Notes: a model not told the origin generated them from the letters alone. 64,000 nucleotides of DNA from Filosporella fistucella (GCA_030077755.1 JAQJZZ010000011.1:1488001-1552000), one strand, 5' to 3'; counted from the stretch's first letter, positions 1-18,858 are shown. A program made the numbers and translations.

Positions 1-852
1 ATCCGGTCCAGCACCGACCACAAATGACATCATGACGAAATGCCTGAGGGGTACAGCCCTGGTTTCATTGCATGAAGAACCACTACCACGATTTATGCTC
101 ATGATTTTCTTACTTCATCATCGTTCCACTTCCCGTCGTCACTTTGGTTTGGGCATCTTCTTGGCCGTTTCTTATTTGGGAGCGAGGAGCATCGTCAGCG
201 TCATTGGGCAGGGGTTTAAGAATGGTTAATTGATCTACAGTCAACTTTGACTTTATCCTATGTATTATTCCAATTGTACAGTAGCACCACATGATGTCTA
301 AAAAGGGCCACTGGGCATCAGTCGGCGATTTAAAAAGCGGGATTTATGATAGATAGACTTTCCTTTCATCATTGTGCCTCGTCATTCATTCTGTTTCACT
401 GTTTGTCGAGGCCTGAGTGCTGTACCATTATTTGATGTTTAATAGTTATGTAGATATGTATGAACAACTATAGATAGATTTGGGCTTGTATTACTCTAGA
501 TTGAATACCTTTTTGATGATTTATCATGTGCAATGAGAAGTGACGGCGAATGCGCAGGAAATATGTGCTTCTAATGTAGTGACTTTATTGGGAAAATATA
601 AATCTTTAACTCTTAAGGTGGCATTGTAATTAAGTCTCGTCAAAAACACAAACCTAAAGTTATAGAACCAATCCGAATGATATCTTAGAGCAGCGGTTTC
701 TGTCAGCCGTTGAAAGTAAATTCCATTGACTTCTACTCCATCTAGACGTTTGGTGATCCGGGACACTCCTGCTTTTCAGACAAGCCATTGCCCTTGCTGG
801 TTTCGTTCAGCCTTTATGGTCAGGACTTTAAGATTACCAAGCAAATGGAATC
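1..852. other. Intergenic, downstream of aro1
   Basis: I see no supportable gene here. Short reading frames exist on both strands but none has family resemblance or convincing splice signals. The part next to 852 should hold the 3' UTR and polyadenylation signals of aro1, which is transcribed towards position 1. Confidence 0.5.
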
Positions 853-6940
<6,088 letters not shown>

Positions 6941-8338
6941 CTATGTGGTCCTGTTGGCAAATCCGAGTCGCATGGCCCCGTAATCATGAACAATGAATAT
7001 GGATTCCATGAACGGAATAGTCATGTACACATACCCGTTTTCCTGTGTCGCCTGTATCGAACCATAGCAATTGACGCCATCTGCCAGAGGGTTGAAGATC
7101 AGGTGCTTCCCAGTCACCACGATTCGAGATTCGCCGACCCCAAAGATGAAGTCTGGAAGAGGCGATTTGCATGGAAATGCCCATGCTCCATCGGCCTGCA
7201 AGTAGGCGCCTGCAACTTGAGCATAATACTTAATTGTGATGGACTTTGGGAGGTTCACAATGTTGCCCCCCGTATCCGTCATAACTTGAATGTTTGTCCG
7301 ATTAAATTTGGAGTTTCCAATGGCAAATCCCGTCCAGTTGAAAGCCCAAAATCCGCCAGTTGTGCCGGGGATTATTGTGACTGGAGAATAAGCAATTCTT
7401 CCTGTATATTTAGCTGTATCGATAAATCCAAAGTCGATGGTTCCTGGGCCATTTTGAGTCAGGGCTACGGTAAACACAGGCGCTATATATTCAGCCCAAT
7501 TCCTTCCCATGATTTGGTGCGGTGTTTACCTACCTACGATTTTTGGAAGAACATAGGCTAGCCATGTTTGTTGGGGGATTGGCCGCTCCGAATCATTGTA
7601 TGCGTTGCTCAGACCTAATATACCATCGACGCCTGGGAGATCTACAAAGAACTGGCCGAGGTTCTGAGCGCATTCAACCGGATTGCCAGCGACACTGATA
7701 TTATCAACCCAGACTGTATCTTGCCAAACCAATCCATATGTGCTACCAGCCCCGTATGCGGCGCCAAATGACTGGCCCTCCCACTTTTCTGCGGTCGTCG
7801 AGTTGCTGGCATTATAAAAGCCACGATTCTGAAGAATGTACGCGGGCATCAGCATAGACCATACCCAGAAGTCTCCCGATCCCGTGTCAAAAATGATAGA
7901 GAAGTTCTGCTTCGGAGTTCCAATCTGGAGGGGAAATACAAATCTAAGATGTGAGTTAACTAGGTACAGATGAAGAAGTCTGTAGGGATCATCTTACTCG
8001 CCACCAGTGGTAGAGGTGGTTTGCCCAATCCCACGTCCGGTAATAGAAGAGCCTTCATAACCTCGTGTCTGAATTTGGTGCCACGCTGATGCCAGAGCGC
8101 TCGGCATCGGTGATTTATTTTTGAGAAAGCTTGCGGCATAAAGAACCGTCGTGGATATATTACTAGGCTTCCATTTGGGGTTTCTTACTTGCTTGAACGA
8201 AAATGTCCTTTGGTCAGTATATGTAAAGGAGCGAGCCAAAGCCGCGCAAGCAAATTGAGTTCCTGAAAGGTAGGCAAGCACTGTGAGTACAAACAGGATC
8301 AACCTGAACGAGGTGATAGGAGAGGCAGGTTGAAACAT
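6941..8338 (-). CDS. Secreted pepsin-like (A1) aspartic protease
   Basis: Three exons (8338-7998, 7943-7534, 7482-6941) encode 430 aa. Introns are 54 nt (GTAAGA...CTTAG) and 51 nt (GTAGGT...TATAG). The N-terminus has a hydrophobic stretch ending about residue 35, fitting a signal peptide, followed by a pro-segment of about 75 residues. The mature enzyme shows GGEFVFPLQIGTPKQ, the first active-site motif FDTGS with Asp133, a flap motif AYGAGST and the second-lobe sequence TIDFGFID. The second catalytic motif is DTGG (Asp320) where the family normally has D-[ST]-G-[ST]; both aspartates are present, so activity is likely but the loop is unusual. The ATG at 8338 was chosen because it begins the signal peptide; the frame is open to an ATG at 8416. 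Confidence 0.85.
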
Positions 8339-9360
8339 TGCGATGATGGATTGATGCGAAATAGCGATACAATAGATGAACTCCGGAAGTCGAATTCCAA
8401 GAATGTAGTCTCGCAAAGCAAGGCAGGGCGAGCCTCCTTAGGGTGTCTTAATGACAGTGAAGTCAGGACATGCTTGTATGTAAAGGTCGACCCAATGTGA
8501 GATGCAGTTGCTTCTGAGTGTGGAAAGACGCGAGCAATAGTAATTTGACAATGCACAGACTATCAAAAGCAGAAATGAGCCTCTCAATAATTCCAGCGAC
8601 GACGATCCATGACACCATGGATTGTTTGGTGAGAAGAAAATCCAACAAATAATTGAGTTGGTGGTATGCAGCGGCAAGGCTAGATAGGAACATTACTAGC
8701 TGAAGATGTGTACAGAACGAGCAAGAGGCCATTTTCATCACGGCTAGGGTATTCAAACCCTCGTAAGGTTCAGCTGGGGTGGAAGGTGTGATTTCGACCA
8801 GTGAAAGATTCACCCTCCTGATGGACAGAGGATGTGAAGGTGGTTGAAGTAAATGACCGCCGTGTTACAGGCACTGCCGGTTCAACGTTGGCAATAGGCG
8901 GATAGGAAGGGCAATAAGTAACTAGTTCTACCATCTTGGAAACTCTGACACCTAAGTCCAGTAATATCGTCGGATCTATAGACCGTGATATTAAGCATTG
9001 CCGTTCCTGTTGCGAAGTGCTTATAGCCAGAGACCACTCGGGCTGGCGGGAATATGATCTTAATGAATTTTGATTTAGGCGTGACATAATAAAAGTAGTT
9101 TGGCGAGGGAGCGCATATATAATATGCAGCGCAATATGAAGTGATAATGGTGCCCACCAGCAATTATAATTGTGAACTGAACGAGGATCTGAGTTCATAG
9201 CAGACAAGAATCAAAGTTGCATACGGAAAAATACTATAATACCTTTAATGGAAGCAGTGGTTGAGCAGGTCATTATACTATATAATATATGCTAGGTTAT
9301 CGGCTATAATATGCTTTTAGGAGAGAAAATGAAGCGGAGCGGAAAAATTAATCCCGATGC
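8339..9360. other. Intergenic upstream of the protease
   Basis: No supportable gene. Several minus-strand reading frames of 80-145 codons overlap each other, but none has family resemblance or coherent splice structure. Base composition falls steeply in AT direction from about 9200. Confidence 0.45.
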
Positions 9361-11830
9361 CCAAAGATTACTTTATTAGGTAATATTCTTAATATTTTAT
9401 TTTATTTTTTATTTTTTATTTCTTATTTAATAAAAAGTTATAAATATAATAATATATAATTAAATTAAGAGTTTTAAAAGTAATTAAAAGATTAAGTTTT
9501 AATTTATATTATTTATTGTAAAATATTTTTTCTTTAAAAAAAAGATTTTATATAAGATTAATACATTTAATACTTTTTTAATTTTATATTTGACTTTAAA
9601 TAGTATTATTTATATTTAATAATATTATAATTTAAAATATTCTTATAATATATTAATTTTAAAAAATATTAATAAAAAATTTTAATTTATAAAAAATTTT
9701 TATAAGAAAACTTTTTTTATTTTAAACTATAATAAGTTAAAAATTATTAAGGTAAATATTAAATTTATAAAAAACTTGAAAATTAAAATATTAAATATTA
9801 TTATTAAAAAAAAAAAAAGTTAAAGGTTTTTAAATTTTAAATAAAGCTCTATATTTATCTTAATAATAATAATAAATAATAAATAATAATTATATTTTAT
9901 AAGCCTTTTAATACTTTTAAGAAAAGATTATAAAATATATTTAATCTTTTTTAATAAATTACTTTTAAATACTTAAATATTTATAAATTTATAATTATGA
10001 TTTAAAATATATTTAATAATTAAAAGGGATTAAAAAAATATTTTTATAATATATATTAAAATATTAATAAGATTAAAATAATAAAATTATATATATAAAT
10101 TAAAATAAATAAGAAATATTATTATTTATTTTATTAAAAGGTTAAAATATTAATTAAATAAAATAAGATACTTAAGATTTAATAAGCTATTATTAATAAG
10201 GATAAAAACCTATATTAATATAAATATAATTTATATAAAATATTAAATATATATATTATATATATTATTTTTATTAAAAGTAATATTTATAAAATTATAA
10301 TAAAAGTATTATTAAGCTAATATTAAAAAAACTAAGAAAAAAGTCTTAAAAAGATTATTAATTAAATTTAATAAAATAAAATATAAATTTTAAAAATATA
10401 TAAAAGAAATTAAAATTATTATATAAAACTATTATATTTAATTGAAAATTTTTTTTATTATAATTATAAATATTTAAAATATATAACATTTTAATATAAA
10501 TCAAATAAAAGGAAAATTTAAATAAAAAAAATATAAATATAAATATTATTATTTAAAAAGTATATAATATTTTTAAAATATTTAAAATGCTAAATAAAAA
10601 AAAGGCTTATATAATTAAGTAATAATTTAATATTTATTATACAATAACAAAATAATTAAAGGAAATAAAAATTAATACTTAATTAAAATACTTTAATATA
10701 AATAATAAAAGGAAAAAGGAATTAAGAAAAAAGCTTTATAAAAAAGAATTTAATATATAAAAAAATTAAATTAAGATATAAATAAATAAAATATTAAATA
10801 TAAAATAATAGTTATTATTTTAAGTATAAGAAAAATATAAAAAGCAATTTAATAATAATATTTATTAAGATAATAAGGGCTAACTTATAAAATATATTAA
10901 TATATAATTTTGAATTTTTCTATTTTTTTTTAAATTAAATATCTTAAAATAAATTAAAAGGTCTTAAAAATAAATATTAAATAATATAAAACCCTTAAAA
11001 TTATATAAATATTAAACTTTAATTAAATAAGACCTTTTAAATTGAATATAAATAATTAAATTTATAAATATATTATAATTTTTCTTTTATATTATATATA
11101 TATACATTTTTAAATAAAGGAGCTTTTATTATATAATATATATAAATCTTTATTAAAACAATATAAAAGCTAAAAGAGATTAAAATCTATTAAATTAAAT
11201 TAAATATTATGAAATATAAAATATATATTATATTTTTAATTATATATTAAAATATGTTTAAAAGAATATAAAAAATTAATTAAAACTATAATTAATTTTA
11301 AGATAAAAATAATATATTTTATTAATATATTAATTAAGGCTATTAAGGAATTATATAAATTGAAAATTATTTATATAAAAAATAATTATAAAGTAAATAA
11401 AAGATTAAAAAGCTTGATTAATAAAGAATATATATTATTTTTATAAAAAGCAAAAACGCTTATTTTAAGATTTATTTTTAAATAAAATTTTAAAGAAATA
11501 TAAAAAATTTATTATATTATTTTTAATTTTTAATTTCTTTTAGCTTTATTATAATTTTTTTTATTACGTTATAATATAGTACTTATATTATAATTATTAA
11601 GCTTTATAAATATAAGTATATAATAATAAAAAAATTAAAACTTAGCTTTTTAATTCTTATTATCAAAGTATTTAAAAGTATATTTTAATTAAATATTTTT
11701 ATTTTTATATTACTCATATTTATATTACTCATATTTATATTACTCATATTTATATTACTCATATTTATATTATTTAAATAAATAATATTTAAATAAATAA
11801 TATTTAAATAAATAATATTTAAATAAATAA
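9361..11830. repeat. Extremely AT-rich, RIP-like block
   Basis: About 2.5 kb made almost only of A and T, with no gene-length reading frame. The few remaining C residues are mostly followed by T or C, and the few G residues mostly preceded by A or G, while CpA, TpG and CpG are scarce. This is what heavy C-to-T mutation at CpA on both strands (RIP) leaves behind. The original element cannot be recognised. Both edges are abrupt, the right one especially: at 11831 the sequence switches within a few bases to GC-rich DNA. Confidence 0.85.
11704..11772. repeat. 15-bp minisatellite, about 4.6 copies
   Basis: Perfect tandem copies of TTTATATTACTCATA at 11704, 11719, 11734 and 11749, then a partial copy. 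It directly abuts a second, different 15-bp array at the right edge of the AT-rich block. Confidence 0.95.
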
Positions 11831-11831
11831 T
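11772..11831. repeat. Second 15-bp minisatellite, 4 copies
   Basis: Four perfect copies of ATTTAAATAAATAAT, starting where the first array stops and ending exactly at the junction with GC-rich sequence. Confidence 0.95.
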
Positions 11832-13517
11832 CTCAGTGCTGCGGTTTGCCCCCCCGGGTTTAGCGACCCGCTGCTTCGGGCAAGGTGCGTGCACGGGCCA
11901 GCCGCCGCTTTCAACGTCTATAAAGCTCGCCCTCCCCCGCTGTTCGACCGTCTCTCTCTTCTATCCTTCCCAACACCTCGCACTCGGTCGTGGGATCGCT
12001 TTCTGCGTTGCCGACCCCTTCCCTACGCAGACCCACTCCAACTCACCCCTCTCTCGGCCCCGCCGCAGCTGAGAACGACGGTACAGCTGGTTCGAAGCCA
12101 GAATCCTCGATCTCCCACTCTGGAATCGATGCTCTCGAACCTCGGCGACGACAATCATTCCTCTCGAGTCAGTTGGGATTGGTTGAGATACGAGCATGAT
12201 GATGAGCACTGCCTCTGCCTCCTCTCCCCTCGCTATGCCACCATCACCATCACACCCGGCGCGGCAATGCCTCGTCGGTGATTGCAAATGATGCTGGTCT
12301 CCTCTGGTAGTGCCTTCATGCGTTGCAACCTGGTCAACTGAAGAAATGCCTCACCAGGACTTGATTGGTTTCTGCTTGGCTGTTCCGCGGAATTACGTGT
12401 CGTCGGAAGGATCTCGGTGAGCCCCCTTGTGCCGTGGAGACTGTGATATGAGCTCTATGCCTTGATCTGAGCTAACTTGTGTCGAGAAGGCCCGATTTCT
12501 GCCCACATGGCTATTGCAAATGACAGTTTGCGTGACTGTTGCATCATCGAACCTTCTGTTAACCATCCCACCGAACGAATACGAAACACTGATAGTGGGA
12601 GGATTGGTAAGGAGTGGGGAAGGTGACGTGGATGACTACAGGCAGACAGATCGTATGTTCTCGGGAGGAGCTCGATCCGGAGCCGTCGCATGTTGGAAGG
12701 CTGGATCTGGCGCTTGGAGTGCTGCTCGAGCAGCTGCCAAATGCCACGAGATTGCATACGATATTATCCCCACCACTCGGACTCACTTCTACAAACGGCA
12801 GGTCGTTTGGGCTCAGCTTTGCGGAGATGGTCACAAGCTCTACGGCATGGGGGTGATGCATTGGATTTCGAGCTGGACCGGCTGATCACAGGCTAATTTT
12901 TCGATCTTCGGTGAAGCCGAGGAGGATTGGGGAGTGCATGATGAACGAGTCGTGGTTTGATGATCCTGTTGAGATCACAGGTGGCGTAGCGTATACACAG
13001 ATGAGGGCGAAGCACTTGCCGAGTCTCTACGCGGCATGCTCCTGCGAGAAGATAGGGATTCAGCTCGTGTGGTGGATGTTGGATGTGGGTGGTTGGCCCG
13101 ATCGTGCTCCAAATGTCTCTTGTTGGCCCGCAGATTAGGCACTCTAGGAGATCTGCATACTTCGAAGGAGCTTGGAGAGCTGAGGTTTTATGCGGAGAGG
13201 AGGATCAGACCAGTTGATATCCGGGCAGCCTACGGCAGTTCGGGGAGGGCAGAATTGGGTTTGGTGTGACCAGTGCAACTCCCACGGGCAGGTATGCACT
13301 AGGTTTCCATTTAAGGCCGCTCAATTCCATTTGCTGAGAATACAACACAGTCTCAGATTCTTCTCTACTCTGTCCCCTTTGCACCGTGATGGCTGTCCTG
13401 GAGAATACGAAGTTTATTCCATTTACATTTCCTACCCCATTGTGCAACAGCCAAAGCCTCTGGCCTGCGAAAACCGGTCGACCAATTCATTCACTCAGCA
13501 TCAGCAGCAGCCAGAAA
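11831..13517. other. GC-richer region with fragmentary reading frames
   Basis: No complete gene could be built. Several plus-strand reading frames between 11836 and 13270 have normal-looking codon usage and change frame repeatedly, for example one at 12614-12856 ending FAEMVTSSTA and one from 12911 with DDPVEITGGVAYTQMRAKH. This could be a decayed gene or an intron-rich gene I cannot resolve. Confidence 0.3.
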
Positions 13518-16131
13518 ATGGGCAGACCTGCGGCCACTGGTTCTCGTACAGGATGTCAAATTGAGACAGATAGAAACACGGCAGCAGCAGCTCAAGGTAA
13601 GTAGACGAGTTTCACTGAAGGCGAATCGTTTTTAATTAGTTGATATAGACCGTGAGCGCGCTCTCGCTATTAACAACGAAGAATTTGACGACGATTTTCC
13701 ATCTCTCGAGGAACTCTCCCAGGTTGCTCTGCATAGGAAGATCTTAACTGAGTCTTCGGAGACCGGATCCACCCTTCAGCTTCTGGGACAACCAGCGCTT
13801 TACAAAGCTGGACAGCACGTCAACCGAACACAATCAGGGTCGGGTATACATCAGGGTGGTAGTCGAGGTAAGTGCACTAGCTGGCATTTGTGCTCAGAAG
13901 TGGTCCGCTAAATCATATACAGATCAGCCAGTGATTCTCGACAATGACGACGTAGATGAAGCAGGGACTGGAGACAAGGCTATAGGCGCTTTTGGTGATA
14001 TCGATATTGGGCGTACTGATCGGAATCCGAGCTCACGTAACACCTTTGCAACCTTAGAACTCGATCCAGCGCCGACAAAGTCCATTGATACATCCGGTCC
14101 ATGGTATGACGTTGAGGAGGACCGCTATATTGTGGAGCCAGCGCCAGGAATTGGGCCTCGTCACCAGCAAGACGTTCCTTCTGCTCCCGCACAAGTTCAA
14201 CTCCAACCCCTCTCCCAACACACCACGCCGCAGCAAGGTCAGATTAACCAGCAAGGCATCCAGGATCTTACTTGGAGCACGTCAGTGGAGCCTGCGCTCC
14301 ACTCCCACCCCAAACCTTCTGAGGGCGGCGATGATAGGTGGACTGATGAGGAAATAGCTGAATTGGACAAAGAACTAGGGTTAGCTTTGGAAGAAGAGCA
14401 GGTAGAGTCCTTATCAGCCAGCGCATCCACCTCGTCAAGTCCTCGCTCGGTTAAGGCTCAACAGGACGAGGTTCAGAGTCGAGAATACAGTGAAAACGTT
14501 GGTAGCAGACCAGAAGAGCCGCGAGATATCTGTCGACCTGATAATCCAGCTCAGGGCGCTGAGTGGGAGCAGGGGGAGATTCGGATGGTTGTAGAAACAC
14601 TGGGGGAATGGGAAATAGGGGAAGAAGATCTTGTGGGAGAAGCGGGAGCGGTAGAGATACGGCAGCATGAGGAGATTTCAGGACAGAAGGCAGAGCTGAG
14701 ACGACTAGTTTCGGGTGATCAGCGGCATCTGGCAGAGGTAGATGACGCCGACGATCCTATGGATAAGGAGACCACCGAGGCTCTGCCACCCACCCAACTA
14801 GAGAACGGTCATCACCGTTTTCGACTGCGTGGGATACGCACCCGGCAGCTTCCTGAACGCCAGACAAAGACAACCCAGTACCAAATCGTATGGGGCGAAA
14901 ATCCAAACAGGTCTGAAACCTGGGTGAACGAAGACGAGGTACAGATATCGATCCCACAGCTTCCTTTCGAGCGATCCCCTCAATATTTGGTCCCACTAGA
15001 AAGAGACATTATTCGAGTCCATCAGATGCGCTGCAGTAGGCGCAGCAAAGGCAAGAAAATTTTCGAGTACTTGGTCGATGAGCGTTCTGTATGGATCACT
15101 GAAGATCAACTGAGAATCTCACTCAGTCCTACGTTGCTTGTTAGGCTTCAAAGTAAGTCCCTATGAGCGTCCCTGTTGGAAGTTTTTTTTATTTTTATCT
15201 TTGGATAAGCTGACAGAACGCGCTTCAAACAGCGACTTCCCTGGACCCATTGAGCCGAGCACAGTCTGAGGTCCATCGTAAGCATCTGACTCCGATCAAT
15301 GATGAGCACTGCAATACTTCAAGAATCTCTCGGAGTCCCTTCGCTGCCTCTGCTCCACCCGCCCCGGCACGGAGTAGCGATCCTGATATCAGAAAGCGGA
15401 GAGGGAAATGGGGGCAGCAAGCCGTGCATGAAGAGATCGGCAACCAGACCTACAATTCCATAAACGTTGATGACAATCACAACACCTGCGATACGGACGA
15501 TGAGGACCCACGACCTGCAAAGCGACGGAAGCCACGCTCAGTACTTACTTCGCCTGCACCGCCCCCCCGTCAACAGCACCACTTACACTCAATACTTTTG
15601 AACACCAGCCTCGGGATCGACGGTAACATGCTACCCCAGGCTAATCGCGATCGTTCTCCCACCTCCGTTGATGATGAGCACTGTTCTACTCCACGAGTCT
15701 CTCAAAGATCAGCTTCCGCAATATCGGCACCAGATGCAGAGTACCAGGAGTGGCCCTTCGAAGGATTCCTTAGACGCACCAAGATTGGGAATGAGACGGT
15801 GTATAATATTGAGTTCCGGTTACCATATACCCCGGAGCACGTACGCCTCTCCCCTTCGAATGATTCAAACGCGACCTCTAGGGACTCGTCATCACAGGCC
15901 GTACCCTCTGCTTCGTCTGTGAAGATTGGCAGGCCTCGAAAGGTGGCCCTGGCGATGACTAAGGATGAGGAGGTTTTATTAGCAAAGATGATCCGGAACG
16001 ACAAGACCTGGACAGAGATAGGAAAAAGTTTCCCAGATCACTCGCTGCAATCATTGAAAGAAAACTACTTTGGCAAACAACGGGGGAAGCCTCGGAAGCG
16101 GGGACGAAAGAAGGCACTAGTCCCGTTGTAA
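13518..16131 (+). CDS. Chromo-like and Myb/SANT-like nuclear protein
   Basis: Four exons (13518-13596, 13649-13867, 13923-15152, 15233-16131) encode 808 aa; introns are 52, 55 and 80 nt with GTAAGT donors, and the third has a CTGAC branch site. Residues 1-400 are acidic and low complexity. About 400-510 holds two chromo-like segments (YQIVWGENPNRSETWVNEDE and FEYLVDERSVWITEDQL). A third such segment is near 680-710. Residues 740-795 look Myb/SANT-like (TKDEEVLLAKMIRNDKTW, then LQSLKENYF) and are flanked by basic AT-hook-like stretches GRPRK and GKPRKRGRKK. Exon 4 carries an internal duplication about 120 residues apart (DEHCNTSRIS and DEHCSTPRVS). I infer a DNA- or chromatin-binding role; the exact family is not recognised, and descent from a transposon is possible. 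The first ATG is uncertain. Confidence 0.7.
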
Positions 16132-17104
16132 TACCGTCATAAGATGTAAATGCAAGATTTATTGAGTCCTATCAGTTTCCATCTTCACGGAATCGGTTCA
16201 AGTGCAGATTTGGCATTAGCAGTTTGAGTAACACTTTTCTCCATCCTGTACTGTCATACCCCTGAAATAGCTCAAATTCTGTGTGCTTCCGTGTTCCCTC
16301 GACAGTTCATAGAAAGCTTGTCGCTAATGGTTCTTACACTTTTCCCCCTCTACTTGCTATCTTAATTCGAAATAGAAACCCAAGCTGACGGAGAGCTAGC
16401 GCCTCTCAGCCTTGAATGTAGCCTCGTCTGATAATTATGAGTTTCGAGGTTACCATTGCTGAGCGAAGGATCGAGAAGTGCAGAATGCTGGTCAAACCAG
16501 TAGTCTCGGAAACAGACAAGGCTAAACCAGCGCAGCTCTTGTTCAGCGAGCTCGTATTGTAGCGTGTCAAGTGGCCCGACAAGGTTCTGAAGTTCGTCCT
16601 TTGCATCTTGCCCAAACTTGTTTACCTTTGCTGCGGCCCCGTCGATTTTCATCCGTGTTGGGTTGGGATTACCGTTATGCTCGATAATCTGGACAAAACT
16701 ACCCTGAATTTAGGACCAGTGTAAGGTTATAGCTAGTTGCTTACCAAGTTATATCTTTGTCTTTATTACCGTCTCCGTTTCTATTGCCATCTCCGCTGGA
16801 ATCATATTAGTTGGCAGCGCTTTAATCGTTACTTGGCTTCTTACATCCATTTCCATATACTCTTCTCCCCCAAGAAGCACGGCACATCGCGGGCCGCGTC
16901 CAAAAACCATTTAGACGCATTTTCATTTGGGTCCGAAGCCCCCAACAATGCCACTTCTTATCCCAGAAAGGAAGGAGGTATCGTGCATCATCGAATGCTC
17001 AGTCAGAATGTCCTCAAATATGGCAAAGTGCCACGAAATATGACTTCCAGCTTTGACAACCGGACATCCAGCGAGAACTTGGTCCGAGTAAATCTTGACA
17101 AATG
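16132..17104. other. Intergenic with unresolved minus-strand frames
   Basis: Two minus-strand frames have coding-like composition (16362-16652, containing ELAEQELRWFSLVCFRDYW, and 16923-17108, containing SDQVLAGCPVVKAG). I could not connect them to each other or to the frame at 17105-17407 with acceptable introns. They may be exons of one damaged gene. Confidence 0.3.
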
Positions 17105-17407
17105 TCATGGTGCTTGTACCTCAGTTGATGTCAAGGGAGACGACGTCAGGGCAGTCGCGATACTGACACTGAAGGCGTAGCTATTCAACTGGGCTGATTG
17201 AAGGGTCTCTGGAAATGATACTGTGTTCTCAATCTTAAAGGATTGAACGTGTCGAGATGAATGAGCCGTCGGGGCTACGAAAACCAAAGCCTTTGTCTCC
17301 TGCAGCGATTTAAACCAGCTTAATTTGTTTGGAATGAGCCTGTGAGATAACAGCTTGCTGGCTCTGGCTGCACTGATTCCTATGATGGAAACGATTTCGA
17401 AAATATT
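17105..17407 (-). CDS. C-terminal exon of an unknown protein
   Basis: An open frame of 100 codons follows a good acceptor (pyrimidine-rich, CTTTAG, at 17408). It starts NIFEIVSIIGISAARASKLL, continues with SWFKSLQETKALVFVAPT and ends at a TGA. Codon use looks real, but I found no upstream exon with a start codon. A second frame overlapping its end (16923-17108) may be a frameshifted continuation. Function not recognised. Confidence 0.35.
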   Translation of the reverse strand, partial: NIFEIVSIIGISAARASKLLSHRLIPNKLSWFKSLQETKALVFVAPTAHSSRHVQSFKIENTVSFPETLQSAQLNSYAFSVSIATALTSSPLTSTEVQAP

Positions 17408-18858
17408 CTAAAGAAGAAGATGTAATGATTGGCGAAAAACAGGTCAGTATTGAGAAGAATCTCAGCAACGACCATCAGAGCCCGCCTGAGAGGTGGTAAA
17501 GACTCCTTCTAGGAGAAGGGAAGCTCATTCGTAGATGATGCGTAAGGGTTGCTCAGAAACAGGGCCAGGTGATATAGGAGTTCTTTGAGTTCATTGCCAA
17601 CCACTACGAGGTGGTAACTGTGGGCTTCGCAAGTGGAGTTCCTCAAGTACCGCACGATTCTTAGAGATAAGATCAGGTGGACATGTAATGCTCGTAGGAG
17701 TGTAGGTCGAGTGTTGTACCTGGTCTTGCTAGGTGTAGTTTTGCATCTGTTCCGAGAAGAAATACAAGTGGACACGAACCCATGTGCACTCCAGAAATAC
17801 CTCACATATGAGTAATCATACCAGGCTGTGGAGTCCCTATCGAGAAGTATCTATACTCTCAGTTTTGTTGGCACAACGGTGGAGTGTATATAAGAGTTAT
17901 TCGCACTCTTTTCTTTTCCTTTAACTATCGATTACGTTCTTAAAAATTGAAGGTCACACCCAAATCAGCTTGTGAACATAGGTCGTGGTCGGTGGAGAAA
18001 GTATTGAATGTCCCAGGAGGGAGAGTACGAGTACGAGTGGCGAGACCCAGAACCTCTGGACTAGCATCGAGAACTATGCTCCACTCGCGCGGATAATGGA
18101 GGTCGGTTGCATTGAATCCTCTTTGCTCAACGGCGGCTAGGACAGTCGGTATCAATCACCAATGAAAAACCCAGGTTAGTAAAAGCTTGAGGTGCCTAGA
18201 TTGCATGGAGCCTTTGCTTGACGGGGGTCGTGTCGGATGCATGTTGCTGCGAAATGAGGTGTTCAACATATTGATAACTGACAGGCGTGGTTATCTTTTC
18301 CCACCTGTTCTGCTGAATTCCGGTGAATGTGCAGTGCTTATTGGTCCCGCGTCTTCTCGTTGAACAACTGTCCTGGGCTCCCCGCTCCGGTCGGCAGCGG
18401 GCCGATATGCTTTACATACAACCATTTGTGTCAAAAAATCAAAAGGTGGAATGCATTGACGGGAGGTTCTGACTAGTCGCGCCTACGCCCACATCCACCT
18501 TCACGGAATCTGGCGCGTGCAGAGGTTCGTGGGGTCGCATCTGCGGCTAGCGAATCACAGCTGCACCAACCGTCTGAACCACCAATTGAGACTCGTTGAG
18601 TTCGTCGTTTCAGCAAACCAATTGATGTTCCATGCGCAAAGCCATTATCCGACCACCAATTATGAGATAAAAGAACCAGATCACAAGGGCGGTCAGACGA
18701 TTGGCACCTGAATAGTAAACAAATAAGATCGGTGGATGAGCTGAATGCCGTCAGGCGGCAAGCCACTCATGCTTGAGATAACCCGATCTTGATGGTACAA
18801 CAAGGATACCGCCGCACTCGGCCTGTAATTTCCCAGACAAGAAACCCTTATCCAAGTC
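17408..18858. other. Intergenic, possible 3' exon of an unknown gene
   Basis: The only coding-like piece is a minus-strand frame at 17940-18155 (for example FNATDLHYPREWSIVLDASP, ending in TGVTFNF-type sequence), which may be a terminal exon or a remnant. A TATATAAG word at about 17886 points in the plus direction but no plus-strand gene follows it. Nothing else is supportable. Confidence 0.3.

Noticed and set aside
8438..9207. Overlapping minus-strand frames upstream of the aspartic protease
   Set aside because: They overlap one another in different frames, have poor coding character and no splice structure.
11685..11894. Minus-strand frame with five-residue repeats
   Set aside because: It is the translation of the two 15-bp minisatellites in the AT-rich block and has no sign of being a gene.
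12086..12110. GGTTCGAAGCC as a possible tRNA T-arm
   Set aside because: No acceptor stem, D-arm or anticodon arm around it.
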